From the NCBI RefSeq assembly GCF_900184895.1, contig NZ_FXZK01000009.1, positions 86,498 through 150,497 on the forward strand: DNA of 64,000 nucleotides, written 5' to 3'. Source of the stretch: Flavimaricola marinus. Lineage in GTDB: Bacteria; Pseudomonadota; Alphaproteobacteria; Rhodobacterales; Rhodobacteraceae. Each line of letters begins with the position of its first letter. Within the stretch, counting starts at the first letter, position 1. Positions 1-8,394 of the stretch are shown one piece after another. The translations under genes were made by a program, and so were the position numbers. A model generated the notes under the pieces. That model was not told the origin of the DNA. It saw only the letters and a program-made list of their open reading frames with translations, and searched no databases.

Positions 1-298
1 TTTGCTCTGCGCCGGTGTCGATGTCTGTCAGCACAAGGCCGTCGCCCTGTTCGACCGCGTAAAAGAACATGCCGTCGCTTTCGCGCATCCAGACGTTGCG
101 GTCGCGCCATTGTTCTAGAAATTCGGGAACGCCGGGGGGCGGGTTTGCCGACAGTGCCTCGATAAGGCTGTCCACGGTGCCACGCGAAGGGCTAGAAACC
201 GCGCCGGAATTGGCTTGCAGCACCTCTTGCAGGGTCTGCGAAAACGCTGCCGGGGCCGAGAACAGGATCGCAATGCAGATCAGCAGGGCGCGCAGCAT
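1..298 (-). CDS. urtB: Urea ABC transporter permease UrtB, N-terminal part (cut by window edge)
   Basis: Reading the minus strand from an ATG at 298 gives an open frame that runs off the window. It starts with a signal-like hydrophobic stretch (MLRALLICIAILFSAPAAFS) followed by a soluble region rich in Leu, Pro and Glu. UrtB proteins are known for an extra periplasmic N-terminal region before the branched-chain-type permease domain, and this fragment fits that. It lies 79 bp downstream of urtA on the same strand, the usual urtA-urtB order. The membrane permease domain itself is outside the window, so the call rests on the N-terminal region and the context. The gene would import urea as a nitrogen source together with UrtACDE. 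Confidence 0.8.
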   Translation of the reverse strand, partial: MLRALLICIAILFSAPAAFSQTLQEVLQANSGAVSSPSRGTVDSLIEALSANPPPGVPEFLEQWRDRNVWMRESDGMFFYAVEQGDGLVLTDIDTGAEQ

Positions 299-342
299 AG
301 GGGAGGCTTTCACTTGGGTATTCTGGCAAGGACGGTTGGGGT

Positions 343-369
343 GAGCGGGGGCTCGGAAGGCCCCCGCTC
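343..369 (-). terminator. Intercistronic stem-loop between urtA and urtB
   Basis: A perfect 10-bp inverted repeat (GAGCGGGGGC at 343-352 and GCCCCCGCTC at 360-369) with a 7-nt loop lies right after the urtA stop. No uridine run follows on the minus strand, so it is better read as a partial terminator or mRNA 3'-end protector. Such hairpins are common after binding-protein genes and leave more binding-protein message than permease message. Confidence 0.6.
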
Positions 370-377
370 GTCATTGC

Positions 378-1664
378 TTAGTAGTTCGAGGTCAGCTGAA
401 CGCAGGTCTCGGTCTCGGTGTTGTACATGCCGCATTCCAGCGTTTCCCAATCCGATTCCAAGACGGCGGATTCGGGCAGGTAGTCCGTCCACGCATCACC
501 GGCGACAGGCTCTGTCTGGCTGATGATGTCGAATTGACCGTCGGCGCGGATTTCACCGATCAGGACCGGCTTGGTCAGGTGGTGGTTCGGCAACATCGTG
601 GCCATACCGCCGGTCAGGTTCGGGAAGGTCTGGCCATACATCTCGGCACGAACCAGATCGACGTCGGTGGAGCCGGCCTCGGTGGCGGCGTTCACCCACA
701 TGTTGAAGCCGATGTAGTGGGCTTCCATCGGGTCGTTGGTCACGCGGGCCTCGTCACCGATATAGGCGTGCCACTGGGCGATGAAGGCTTCGTTTTCGGG
801 GGTGTCGGCGGACATGAAGTAGTTCCATGCAGCCAGGTGCCCGACCAGTTCGGAAGTGTCGAAGCCCGAAAGCTCTTCTTCACCGACGGAGAAGGCCACG
901 ACGGGGATGTCGTCAGCAGAGACACCGGCCGCGGCGAGTTCCTTGTAGAAGCCAACGTTGGCGTCGCCGTTGATCGTGGAGATCACGCCGACCTGCTGGC
1001 CGTCTGCGCCCAGCGCCACGACGTCGGCCACGATGGTGGCCCAGTCAGACTGACCGAAGGGCGTGTAGTTGACGAAGATGTCCTCGGCCGGGATGCCTTT
1101 GGATTGCAGGTATGATTCGAGGATGTTGTTCGTGGTCCGCGGATAGACGTAGTCCGTTCCCAAGAGCGCGAATTGCTCGACGCCAAGCTCTTCGAGGAAG
1201 TAATCCACTGCAGGGATCGCCTGCTGGTTTGGAGCGGCACCGGTGTAGAACACGTTGCGCGAGGATTCTTCGCCCTCGTACTGGACCGGGTAGAACAGAA
1301 GGCCGTTCAGCTCTTCGATCACGGGCAGCACGGATTTGCGCGACACCGATGTCCAGTTTCCGAAGATCACGTCGACTTCGTGCACGGTGAGCAGCTCGCG
1401 TGCCTTTTCGGCGAAGAGCGGCCAGTCGGACGCGGGGTCGACGACGACAGCTTCGAGTTCACAGCCCAGAAGGCCGCCGGCTTCGTTCTGGGCGGCGACG
1501 AGCATTTGCATCGTGTCGGCCAGAGTGGTTTCGGAAATCGCCATGGTGCCGGACAAGGAGTGCAGGACGCCTACTTTGATCGGGCAATCCTGCGCCGCAG
1601 CGGCAGAGGCCAACGCCGTCAGAGACACGGCGGATAGGGTGAGCAGAGAAGTGCGAATGGTCAA
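378..1664 (-). CDS. urtA: Urea ABC transporter substrate-binding protein UrtA
   Basis: This 428-residue periplasmic protein begins with a signal peptide (roughly residues 1-24, ending ASAAAA before QDCPIKVG). It then has the type I periplasmic binding fold of the amide/urea branch, with segments such as VGVLHSLSGTMAISE, FGNWTSVSRKSVLPV and LLFYPVQYEGEESS that are typical of UrtA. It captures urea and hands it to the UrtB/UrtC permease. The start codon is TTG at 1664, chosen because GGGGA (1672-1676) sits about 7 nt upstream and the signal peptide follows directly. urtB follows after a stem-loop. Nitrogen-limitation control is likely, and a candidate sigma-54 promoter lies just upstream. Confidence 0.95.
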   Translation of the reverse strand: MTIRTSLLTLSAVSLTALASAAAAQDCPIKVGVLHSLSGTMAISETTLADTMQMLVAAQNEAGGLLGCELEAVVVDPASDWPLFAEKARELLTVHEVDVIFGNWTSVSRKSVLPVIEELNGLLFYPVQYEGEESSRNVFYTGAAPNQQAIPAVDYFLEELGVEQFALLGTDYVYPRTTNNILESYLQSKGIPAEDIFVNYTPFGQSDWATIVADVVALGADGQQVGVISTINGDANVGFYKELAAAGVSADDIPVVAFSVGEEELSGFDTSELVGHLAAWNYFMSADTPENEAFIAQWHAYIGDEARVTNDPMEAHYIGFNMWVNAATEAGSTDVDLVRAEMYGQTFPNLTGGMATMLPNHHLTKPVLIGEIRADGQFDIISQTEPVAGDAWTDYLPESAVLESDWETLECGMYNTETETCVQLTSNY

Positions 1665-2122
1665 GTTTCAGTCCCCATTTATGGACTGCTGCAAATGACG
1701 CACCTGTCTATCTCTACTTGGAGCGGACAGCGTGCTAGAAGCGAAGCGCAGCAGCGTTTTTGTTGCAGCCATGCGGGGGCGAGATCTGCCAGGATGGAGC
1801 CCCCGTGTGGCAATCGTTCATCTCGTGACGAGACTTGGAGACGGTTGCGTTGCCGTCGCGGAAATACAAATGAAACGTCAATTTGCTCTGACGACTGGCC
1901 GAGATCGATTAACTTTTGAACATGTGCTGTCGTTTTGCACAAAAATGAGCCGCTCCGGTAACGGATGATCGGATGGGACGCCGCCGATTCGTGCCTTTGT
2001 CTAGGTTTTCAGCAGATGGCGCATCTTGGCCAATTCCCCCCAGATCACGGGATCGTCGCTTGCCCCATGCAGCGCCGCGGCGTATTGGATATAGGGAGCT
2101 CTATCCGAAGGCCCGTTCTGCA
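1665..2122. other. Gene-free region between divergent urtA and the outer-membrane protein gene
   Basis: About 460 bp without a convincing gene. It holds the urtA leader and possible sigma-54 site, and an inverted repeat CGGGGGC (1774-1780) with GCCCCCG (1799-1805). Short open frames here lack family features and look like noise. Confidence 0.6.
1690..1705 (-). promoter_or_regulatory. Candidate sigma-54 promoter of the urea transporter operon
   Basis: On the minus strand the sequence AGGTGCGTCATTTGCA has the GG-N10-GC spacing that marks sigma-54 promoters. The -12 half TTTGCA is very good, while the -24 half keeps GG but differs from TGGCAC at three places. It would start transcription near 1679, about 15 nt before the TTG start, leaving room for the ribosome binding site. 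Urea uptake is a typical nitrogen-controlled function, but some Rhodobacteraceae use NtrC with the housekeeping sigma factor, so this is only moderately supported. Confidence 0.4.
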
Positions 2123-2788
2123 ATGCCCCGCTTCGCTTTGATCCGCTCTGTCGCGCTGACCTTGACGCTGGCTTTTGCCGGCTCTTCCGTCGTGGCCGAA
2201 GTCGAGTTGAGCGTTTACGGCGGGTATCAGACCTCTCCGCACTCCGAGGTTTCGGTGTTTGGCGACGCCGTGGCGCCGGATTCGGAATTCACCGCAGGCT
2301 GGGAGGGCCGCCCCTTTACCGCACCTCCCTACTATGGGTTGCGTGCTACGTGGTGGCCGTCTGAAACGCTTGGCTTTGGCTTGGATATGAACCACGCCAA
2401 GGTCTATGCCGACGATGAGACACTGGCCGAGACGGGCTATGAGCATTTCGAGTTTTCAGACGGGCTGAACATCATCACGGTGAATGCCTATCGCTCTTGG
2501 GAAGACGGTTTTGGCGCGTTCACGCCCTATGTCGGCGGCGGTTTGGGGGTTTCCTTTCCTCACGTCGAGCTGACCGATGGCGGCTCCGAGACGACCGGCT
2601 ATCAGCTCACCGGCCCGGCCGTCGCATGGATTGCGGGTGCCAGCCTGCCGATCAACGACCGTTGGTCGGTATTCGGTGAGTACAAAGGCACCTATTCCAT
2701 CAATTCGGCCGATCTCGATGGCGGCGGCACATTGGAAACGAACATCATCACCAATGCCGTCAACGTCGGTGTCAGTTTCAATTTCTGA
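2123..2788 (+). CDS. Outer-membrane beta-barrel protein, LpxQ-like lipid A oxidase
   Basis: The 221-residue product starts MPRFALIRS with a signal peptide ending near SSVVA-EVELS. The mature part shows alternating beta strands and ends in NVGVSFNF, a C-terminal phenylalanine typical of outer-membrane barrels. The segments YGGYQTSPHS, GWEGRPF, PPYYGLRATWW, NHAKVYADDET and GEYKGTYS resemble proteins annotated as lipid A oxidase (LpxQ), which in rhizobia oxidises the proximal glucosamine of lipid A. An in-frame upstream extension to 1973 is open, but it would bury the signal peptide, so 2123 is preferred even though no strong ribosome binding site is seen. It stands alone ahead of a GGDEF-EAL gene. 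LpxQ function is inferred from remembered family similarity. Confidence 0.65.
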   Translation: MPRFALIRSVALTLTLAFAGSSVVAEVELSVYGGYQTSPHSEVSVFGDAVAPDSEFTAGWEGRPFTAPPYYGLRATWWPSETLGFGLDMNHAKVYADDETLAETGYEHFEFSDGLNIITVNAYRSWEDGFGAFTPYVGGGLGVSFPHVELTDGGSETTGYQLTGPAVAWIAGASLPINDRWSVFGEYKGTYSINSADLDGGGTLETNIITNAVNVGVSFNF

Positions 2789-2877
2789 CTTGCACGGCCA
2801 CCGCAATTTCCTTCTATTATCGCCGTGTATTGCGGGGATAACTGAGCCTTAAGCTTCTGCGCTTAGATACTCTTCGA

Positions 2878-4863
2878 ATGGGTTATCTTGGTGCGCGTAT
2901 GAGACAACGACGACAGATTCTCGCACGCTACGGAAAAGCCCTCGCAATCCCAGCGGCCATTGTCTGCATTCTCGCCTTGTCCATCATGTTCGTGGCGGAC
3001 GTCTATCTGCACCACGCGCTCGAAAAGACCATTGCCTACGACGCGGAAAACCGCGCGCGGAACTGGAGCGAGGATATAATCTCGCGCACCCCGGAGCTCG
3101 AACTGATCGCAATTGGCCGATCACCCGACCGGGGCGGGCTTGATGGGCTGCGCGGCAGTGCCGAGAAGAACGGGATATACTGGATCCGTCTGTATTCGCC
3201 CAAAGGGCTCTTGCTTCTCGATCTGGACGATAGCGGATTCCACCCGGCATCGGACCGGCATTCCGGCGACGCCATCGCGCGCGAAGCGTTTCGCAGCGGC
3301 GAGGGTCAGACCACCCTGCGCGAGACGACCGATTCCGATGGTTTGTCGCGCGTCCTTGTCGAGACTTACATTCCTGTCGACAGCCACGACGGCCGTCGTT
3401 TCGGAGTTATGAAAGTCACCGTCGATCAAACCGGCTTTGCGCAAAGCCTCAATGGCGTATTTCACAATCTCAACATTCTGCTGATCTTTGGATCGGCTGT
3501 CGTCTATCTCATTCCGTCCCTCGTCTTGATTTTCAAGGCAGAGCAGCTTCGCGGAAAAGACAAGGCACTCCTGGAATTATCCCAATTCGATCCTTTGACC
3601 GGCCTCTTGAACAGGCGTGAGTTCAACAATCGCTGCGCCGCACTATTCGACCGGCGCAGGTTTCAACTCATCGGGATCTTGTTCGTCGATGTTGACCGGT
3701 TCAAGAACGTGAACGACGATCTGGGGCACGAATTCGGAGATGCTCTGCTCAAGCACATTTCGACACGGATCGTTTCGGCTCTGGGTCCGACGGATCTGAT
3801 CGGCCGCATCGGTGGCGACGAATTCATGATCGTCTCATCCTTCACCACCCGAAGCGATCTCGCCGACCTAGGGAATGCTATCCAAGCTGCAATTGACGCC
3901 CCGTTCAGTCACAACGGCACCACGATCACCCCGAGCCTGAGCCTCGGCGGTCATGTTTCCCGGCCGGGCGAGACGCTGGAGGCCGCGATCCATGCCGCCG
4001 ATCTGGCCACCTATCAGGCAAAGGCGAACGGGCGGGCGCAACTCGTCATGTATTCCCCGGAGATGGGCAGCGCCCAAGACCGCCGCCGCGCGATTGAAGC
4101 CATGCTGCGCGATGCACTGGCGTCGGACAGTGGCCTCTTTGTCGAGTATCAACCCATCTTCGGCAACAAGGCTGCCGAAATCGTCGGCTTCGAGGCGCTG
4201 CTCCGACTGCGAAGCCAGCGGGGCAATCCGATTTCACCCGCCGAGTTCATTCCAATCGCAGAAGACAGCGGCTTGATCGTGCAGATTGGCGAATGGACGC
4301 TGACCAAGGTTCTGAAAACCGCGCGGGACTGGCCTGAAGATCTGTTTGTCGCCGTGAACCTTTCGGCTGTGCAATTCAAGGACGGCAATATCGTCGAAAT
4401 GGTGCGCGACCGCCTGTTTGAAGCGGCGTTTGATCCAGCCCGTCTGGAGCTGGAAGTGACCGAGAGCCTGATCCTCGAATCCGACGAGGACGTGAAGGAG
4501 CAACTGGCGGCCCTCAAGGCGATGGGGGTGTCCATTGCACTTGACGATTTTGGCACCGGGTATTCCAGCTTGGGATATCTCTGGAAGTATCAGTTCGACA
4601 AACTCAAGCTCGACCGCGCCTTCCTCGAGGGGTTCAACTTCGCGTCGGACAAGTATCGGCAGGTGATCTCCACCATTGTCGAACTTGGTCAGAACCTCGG
4701 GATGGAGCTTACGGCCGAAGGCGTGGAAACGCCGCAGCAGTTGTCGATGCTTGCCGAGATCGGGTTCGATCAGTTCCAAGGCTTTCTGCTGGGCCGCCCG
4801 ATGTCGGCGGATGCCGCAGCGGCCCTGTTGACGACCGAGCCCCACCGCAAAGCGGCGGGCTAG
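2878..4863 (+). CDS. Membrane GGDEF-EAL protein (cyclic di-GMP synthesis/breakdown)
   Basis: This is a 661-residue inner-membrane signalling protein. A transmembrane segment (about 20-42), a periplasmic sensor region of about 155 residues and a second transmembrane segment (about 199-220) precede the GGDEF domain. That domain has an intact GGDEF at 312-316, followed by an EAL domain with EALLR at 439-443, NLS, the VTES segment, DDFGTGYS at 556-563 and EGVET. All key EAL residues seem present, so phosphodiesterase activity is likely and cyclase activity possible. The inhibitory RxxD site expected five residues before GGDEF is absent (GPTD instead). A second ATG at 2899 is a possible start. Neighbours give no clue to the signal. 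Confidence 0.93.
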   Translation: MGYLGARMRQRRQILARYGKALAIPAAIVCILALSIMFVADVYLHHALEKTIAYDAENRARNWSEDIISRTPELELIAIGRSPDRGGLDGLRGSAEKNGIYWIRLYSPKGLLLLDLDDSGFHPASDRHSGDAIAREAFRSGEGQTTLRETTDSDGLSRVLVETYIPVDSHDGRRFGVMKVTVDQTGFAQSLNGVFHNLNILLIFGSAVVYLIPSLVLIFKAEQLRGKDKALLELSQFDPLTGLLNRREFNNRCAALFDRRRFQLIGILFVDVDRFKNVNDDLGHEFGDALLKHISTRIVSALGPTDLIGRIGGDEFMIVSSFTTRSDLADLGNAIQAAIDAPFSHNGTTITPSLSLGGHVSRPGETLEAAIHAADLATYQAKANGRAQLVMYSPEMGSAQDRRRAIEAMLRDALASDSGLFVEYQPIFGNKAAEIVGFEALLRLRSQRGNPISPAEFIPIAEDSGLIVQIGEWTLTKVLKTARDWPEDLFVAVNLSAVQFKDGNIVEMVRDRLFEAAFDPARLELEVTESLILESDEDVKEQLAALKAMGVSIALDDFGTGYSSLGYLWKYQFDKLKLDRAFLEGFNFASDKYRQVISTIVELGQNLGMELTAEGVETPQQLSMLAEIGFDQFQGFLLGRPMSADAAAALLTTEPHRKAAG

Positions 4864-4920
4864 CGATTGTTCCGCCGCAGAAATTGCGTCAGGCTGTGTG
4901 CAAGCAATTAAGGGCGCCAC

Positions 4921-6315
4921 ATGGCCGACACGGATGCAAAGTTCACCACGGGCAGCCTGATGGGTCACGTGACCGCCATGTCCTTTACCGCCTCGATCGG
5001 GTTGATGGCGATCTTCGCGGTCGATCTGGTGGACATGGTCTTTATCTCGATGTTGGGCAATGTCGCGCTCGCCGCGGCGATTGGCTATGCCGGATCGATC
5101 CTGTTCTTCACGAACTCGATCAATATCGGCCTGTCGATTGCTGCCGGAGCTCTGGTCTCGCGCGCGATCGGTCGCGGCGACACCAGGGCCGCCCGAGAGT
5201 TTGCCACGAGCGTCGCGGTCTATGCCGCTCTAACAGGCCTGCTCTTTCCCGTTGTCCTGTTCATCTATCTACAGCCGATCCTTGGTCTGATCGGCGCCGA
5301 AGGCGAGGCTGCCGCCCTGGCCACGACCTACCTGACGATCCTGTTGCCCACGATGAGCCTGATGGGGCTGGCGATGGGCGCGATGGCTGTTCTGCGCGCC
5401 TATGGTGACGCGAAGCGGTCGATGTATTCGACGTTGTTCGGAGGCATCACCAATGCAGTTCTCGATCCGATCTTTATTTTTGCGTTGGGCATGGGGTTGT
5501 CGGGCGCTGCGATTGCTTCGGTGATTGCCAGATTGGTCACGCTTTATTTCGCGATGGCACCCGCGATCCGCCATCATGCTGCCTATGCCCGGCCGCGGCC
5601 CGGCTTCGTTCTCAGCCATGGTCGGGACGTCACGAGCCTCGCCGCGCCCGCTGTTCTGGCCAATGTCGCGACCCCGGTGGGCAGCGCCTTTGTCACCCGC
5701 GAGATGGCAAAGTACGGCACCGATGCCGTGGCAGGCATGGCGATCATCGGCCGGTTGATCCCGGTGTCCTTCTCCGTGGTCTTTGCCCTGTCCGGGGCGA
5801 TTGGCCCGATCCTTGGCCAGAATTTCGGCGCCGGGCGGCATGACAGGGTGCGCACCGGCTATCTCGCGGGGCTCAAGTTCGCGCTGGTCTATGTGGTCGT
5901 CGTTGCCGTGATCCTCTTTGCGCTGCGCAACCTGCTGGTGGATTTCTTCGATGCGAGCGGGCTGACGGCCTCGCTGTTGCTCCTGTTCTGTGGGCCGCTG
6001 GCGTTGGCCTATATCTTCAACGGTGGAATCTTCGTCTCGAATGCCGCCTTCAACAACCTGGGTCACCCGGCGTATTCCGCCGGCATCAACTGGGCCAACT
6101 GCACGCTTGGCACGTTTCCCTTCGTGCTTGCCGGGTCGGCATTGTTCGGGGCCTACGGGGTGCTGATCGGGCAGGCGATCGGCACCACGATTTTCTGCAT
6201 CGTTGCGGTATGGCTGGCGCTGCGCGTGATCGAGAACCCGCCGGACGCACCCAAGACGCGGGCATTCCAGCCGCACCGCAGGCTTCATACCCTATACACC
6301 CAACGCGGGCATTAG
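4921..6315 (+). CDS. MATE family multidrug/cation efflux transporter
   Basis: A 464-residue, very hydrophobic protein with about twelve membrane spans and two related halves. Segments such as MAIFAVDLVDMVFISMLGN and GLSIAAGALVSRAIGRGD fit the MatE family, which exports drugs or cationic metabolites in exchange for Na+ or H+. AAGGG sits about 7 nt before the ATG. The gene runs towards the Kef-type antiporter gene and their stop codons overlap by 4 nt at 6312-6315. The substrate cannot be told from sequence. Confidence 0.92.
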   Translation: MADTDAKFTTGSLMGHVTAMSFTASIGLMAIFAVDLVDMVFISMLGNVALAAAIGYAGSILFFTNSINIGLSIAAGALVSRAIGRGDTRAAREFATSVAVYAALTGLLFPVVLFIYLQPILGLIGAEGEAAALATTYLTILLPTMSLMGLAMGAMAVLRAYGDAKRSMYSTLFGGITNAVLDPIFIFALGMGLSGAAIASVIARLVTLYFAMAPAIRHHAAYARPRPGFVLSHGRDVTSLAAPAVLANVATPVGSAFVTREMAKYGTDAVAGMAIIGRLIPVSFSVVFALSGAIGPILGQNFGAGRHDRVRTGYLAGLKFALVYVVVVAVILFALRNLLVDFFDASGLTASLLLLFCGPLALAYIFNGGIFVSNAAFNNLGHPAYSAGINWANCTLGTFPFVLAGSALFGAYGVLIGQAIGTTIFCIVAVWLALRVIENPPDAPKTRAFQPHRRLHTLYTQRGH

Positions 6316-8219
6316 CCGGCTTTCAGGATCTCTTCGATATCGGCCTGAAGCTCGGCCTGCCATTTCTCGCCGAGCTCTCGGACCCGCGCGATATAGGCCG
6401 CGTTTTCATCGGCGGGAGTGTCTGGATCGTGATGCTCGGCCAGCGCGACGATGGAACGCCGGTCCATCGCGTCAAAGGCGTCGCGGATCTTGTTGGCCTG
6501 ATCGCGGTTGGCGCCCAGTGCTTCGAAGGCAGAGCGCCCCATTCGCAACGAGCTGTCGTAGGTCTCGCGGATGATATCGCGGCATCCGGCGGCGTAGAGA
6601 TCATAGACATGCTCGCGCGTTCTGGCGCGCGCGATCACATGCACATCGGGATAAGTGCTGCGCACATAGCGGACCAATTCGGTCGTCTTGTCCTTGTCGT
6701 CGATGGCGACGACAAAGAGCTTTGCCTCCGCGATCCCGGCGGAATTGAGCAGATCGGGCCGGGTTGCGTCGCCATAGTAGGCGCGAAAGCCGAACTTCTG
6801 CAGCATTTCGAGTTGCTTGGCGCTAAAGTCGATCACCGTAGGCGCGTGCCCTGCCGCCTGCAGCATCCGGTTCACGATCCCCCCGACGCGCCCGTGCCCT
6901 GCGATCAGGATGTGGCTGTGCCGGTCAATCTCGTCGGCCTCGCGCACCTGTTCCTGTGTGGTCCGCGGCACGATCACCCGATCATACAGGATGAAGAGCG
7001 CCGGCGTCAGAAGCATCGACATCGCCACGACCAGCAGCAATTGATCCGCGATAGCCGCCGGAATAACCGCATTCGCCACGGTGAAGGACAGCAACACAAA
7101 GCCGAACTCACCGGCCTGCGCCAGCCCCAATGAAAAGAGCCATTTGTCCCCGGTTTCGAGCTTGAAGATCTGGCCGAGCCCAAACAACACCGCCGCCTTG
7201 AGCGCGATGAGCCCGAGCGTCAGCCCGACAATCAGCAGAAGGTTTTCCCCGAGCAACCCGAAATTGATGCCGGCCCCGACAGTCATGAAGAACAGGCCCA
7301 AGAGCAGCCCCTTGAACGGGTCGATGTCGGATTCCAGCTCGTGCCGGTATTCGCTGTTGGCCAGAACCACGCCTGCCAGAAACGTGCCCAGCGCGGGCGA
7401 CAGCCCCACCAGCGACATCAGCAGAGCAATCCCGATCACGATCATCAGCGCCGTCGCCGTGAACAACTCGCGCAGTTGAGCCGCCGCGATGAACCGAAAG
7501 ATCGGACCGGTCAGGTAGCCGCCGCCCAGCACCACGGCCGCGATTGCGGCGATGTTGACGAGGGCGGTCTGCCAGCCGTTCAGTCCATCGACGAGGCTCA
7601 TTCCACCGCCATGATCTCCTTGCGTATCTTCGGCGTGGGTCGCGGCCTCGGCCACATGCGCTGCGTCTGCGTGGGCAGCGAGATCCTCGGTGGTTCCGAT
7701 CAATTCGGGCAGCGCCAGGAGCGGGATCAACGCCAGCATGGGGATGACCGCAATGTCCTGAAACAGCAGCACCGAAAAGCTCGCCTGCCCACCGTCGCTT
7801 TTCATCAGCCCTTTTTCGTTCAGCGTTTGCAGGACGATGGCCGTCGATGACAGCGCCAGCACGAGGCCGATGGCCAGCGCGATTGTCCACGCGATGCCAA
7901 AGAGCATGGCGATCCCCATCACGAGACCTGCTGTAATCACCACCTGACCGCCACCCAAACCGATCAGACGCGACCGCATCGACCAGAGCATATTCGGTTC
8001 GAGTTCGAGCCCGACGAGGAACAGCATCATCACCACGCCGAATTCGGCAAAGTGCTGGATCGAGACCACGTCGACATGCAAGAGCGCCAGAACCGGGCTG
8101 ATCACGATGCCCGCGATCAGATAGCCCAACACAGACCCCAGACCCAACCGAGAGGCGATGGGAACCGACAGGACACCGGCGATCAGAAAGACGAAGGCGA
8201 GTAACAGGAAATCGGTCAT
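6312..8219 (-). CDS. Kef-type monovalent cation:proton antiporter (CPA2) with RCK domain
   Basis: The 635-residue product has an N-terminal Na+/H+-exchanger-type membrane domain (about residues 5-412) and a cytoplasmic TrkA-N/RCK nucleotide-binding domain that starts HILIAGHGRVGG (GHGRVG at 441-446). This is the KefB/KefC arrangement for K+ efflux coupled to H+ entry, often during electrophile stress or pH adjustment. The start at 8219 was chosen because CAGGAG lies about 8 nt upstream and the first membrane span follows at once; an upstream in-frame extension is unlikely. A histidine/alanine-rich loop (about 181-206, His at 183, 188, 195, 203) interrupts the membrane domain. No ancillary KefF/KefG gene is adjacent. 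Confidence 0.92.
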   Translation of the reverse strand: MTDFLLLAFVFLIAGVLSVPIASRLGLGSVLGYLIAGIVISPVLALLHVDVVSIQHFAEFGVVMMLFLVGLELEPNMLWSMRSRLIGLGGGQVVITAGLVMGIAMLFGIAWTIALAIGLVLALSSTAIVLQTLNEKGLMKSDGGQASFSVLLFQDIAVIPMLALIPLLALPELIGTTEDLAAHADAAHVAEAATHAEDTQGDHGGGMSLVDGLNGWQTALVNIAAIAAVVLGGGYLTGPIFRFIAAAQLRELFTATALMIVIGIALLMSLVGLSPALGTFLAGVVLANSEYRHELESDIDPFKGLLLGLFFMTVGAGINFGLLGENLLLIVGLTLGLIALKAAVLFGLGQIFKLETGDKWLFSLGLAQAGEFGFVLLSFTVANAVIPAAIADQLLLVVAMSMLLTPALFILYDRVIVPRTTQEQVREADEIDRHSHILIAGHGRVGGIVNRMLQAAGHAPTVIDFSAKQLEMLQKFGFRAYYGDATRPDLLNSAGIAEAKLFVVAIDDKDKTTELVRYVRSTYPDVHVIARARTREHVYDLYAAGCRDIIRETYDSSLRMGRSAFEALGANRDQANKIRDAFDAMDRRSIVALAEHHDPDTPADENAAYIARVRELGEKWQAELQADIEEILKAG

Positions 8220-8394
8220 CTGGCGCACTCCTGTCGGGAAATAGACGTGTCGTGGAAGCATCGCGGGTCGACGGGCATTTGGCAATGCGGCGCCGATCTA
8301 GAAATAAATTGACTTGGCAGGCCCCAAACGTTGATCTTGTGCGCAAAGACATCGCCTCGGAGGGGAGGCGCATGCAGCCTTGAGGAGATCACCC

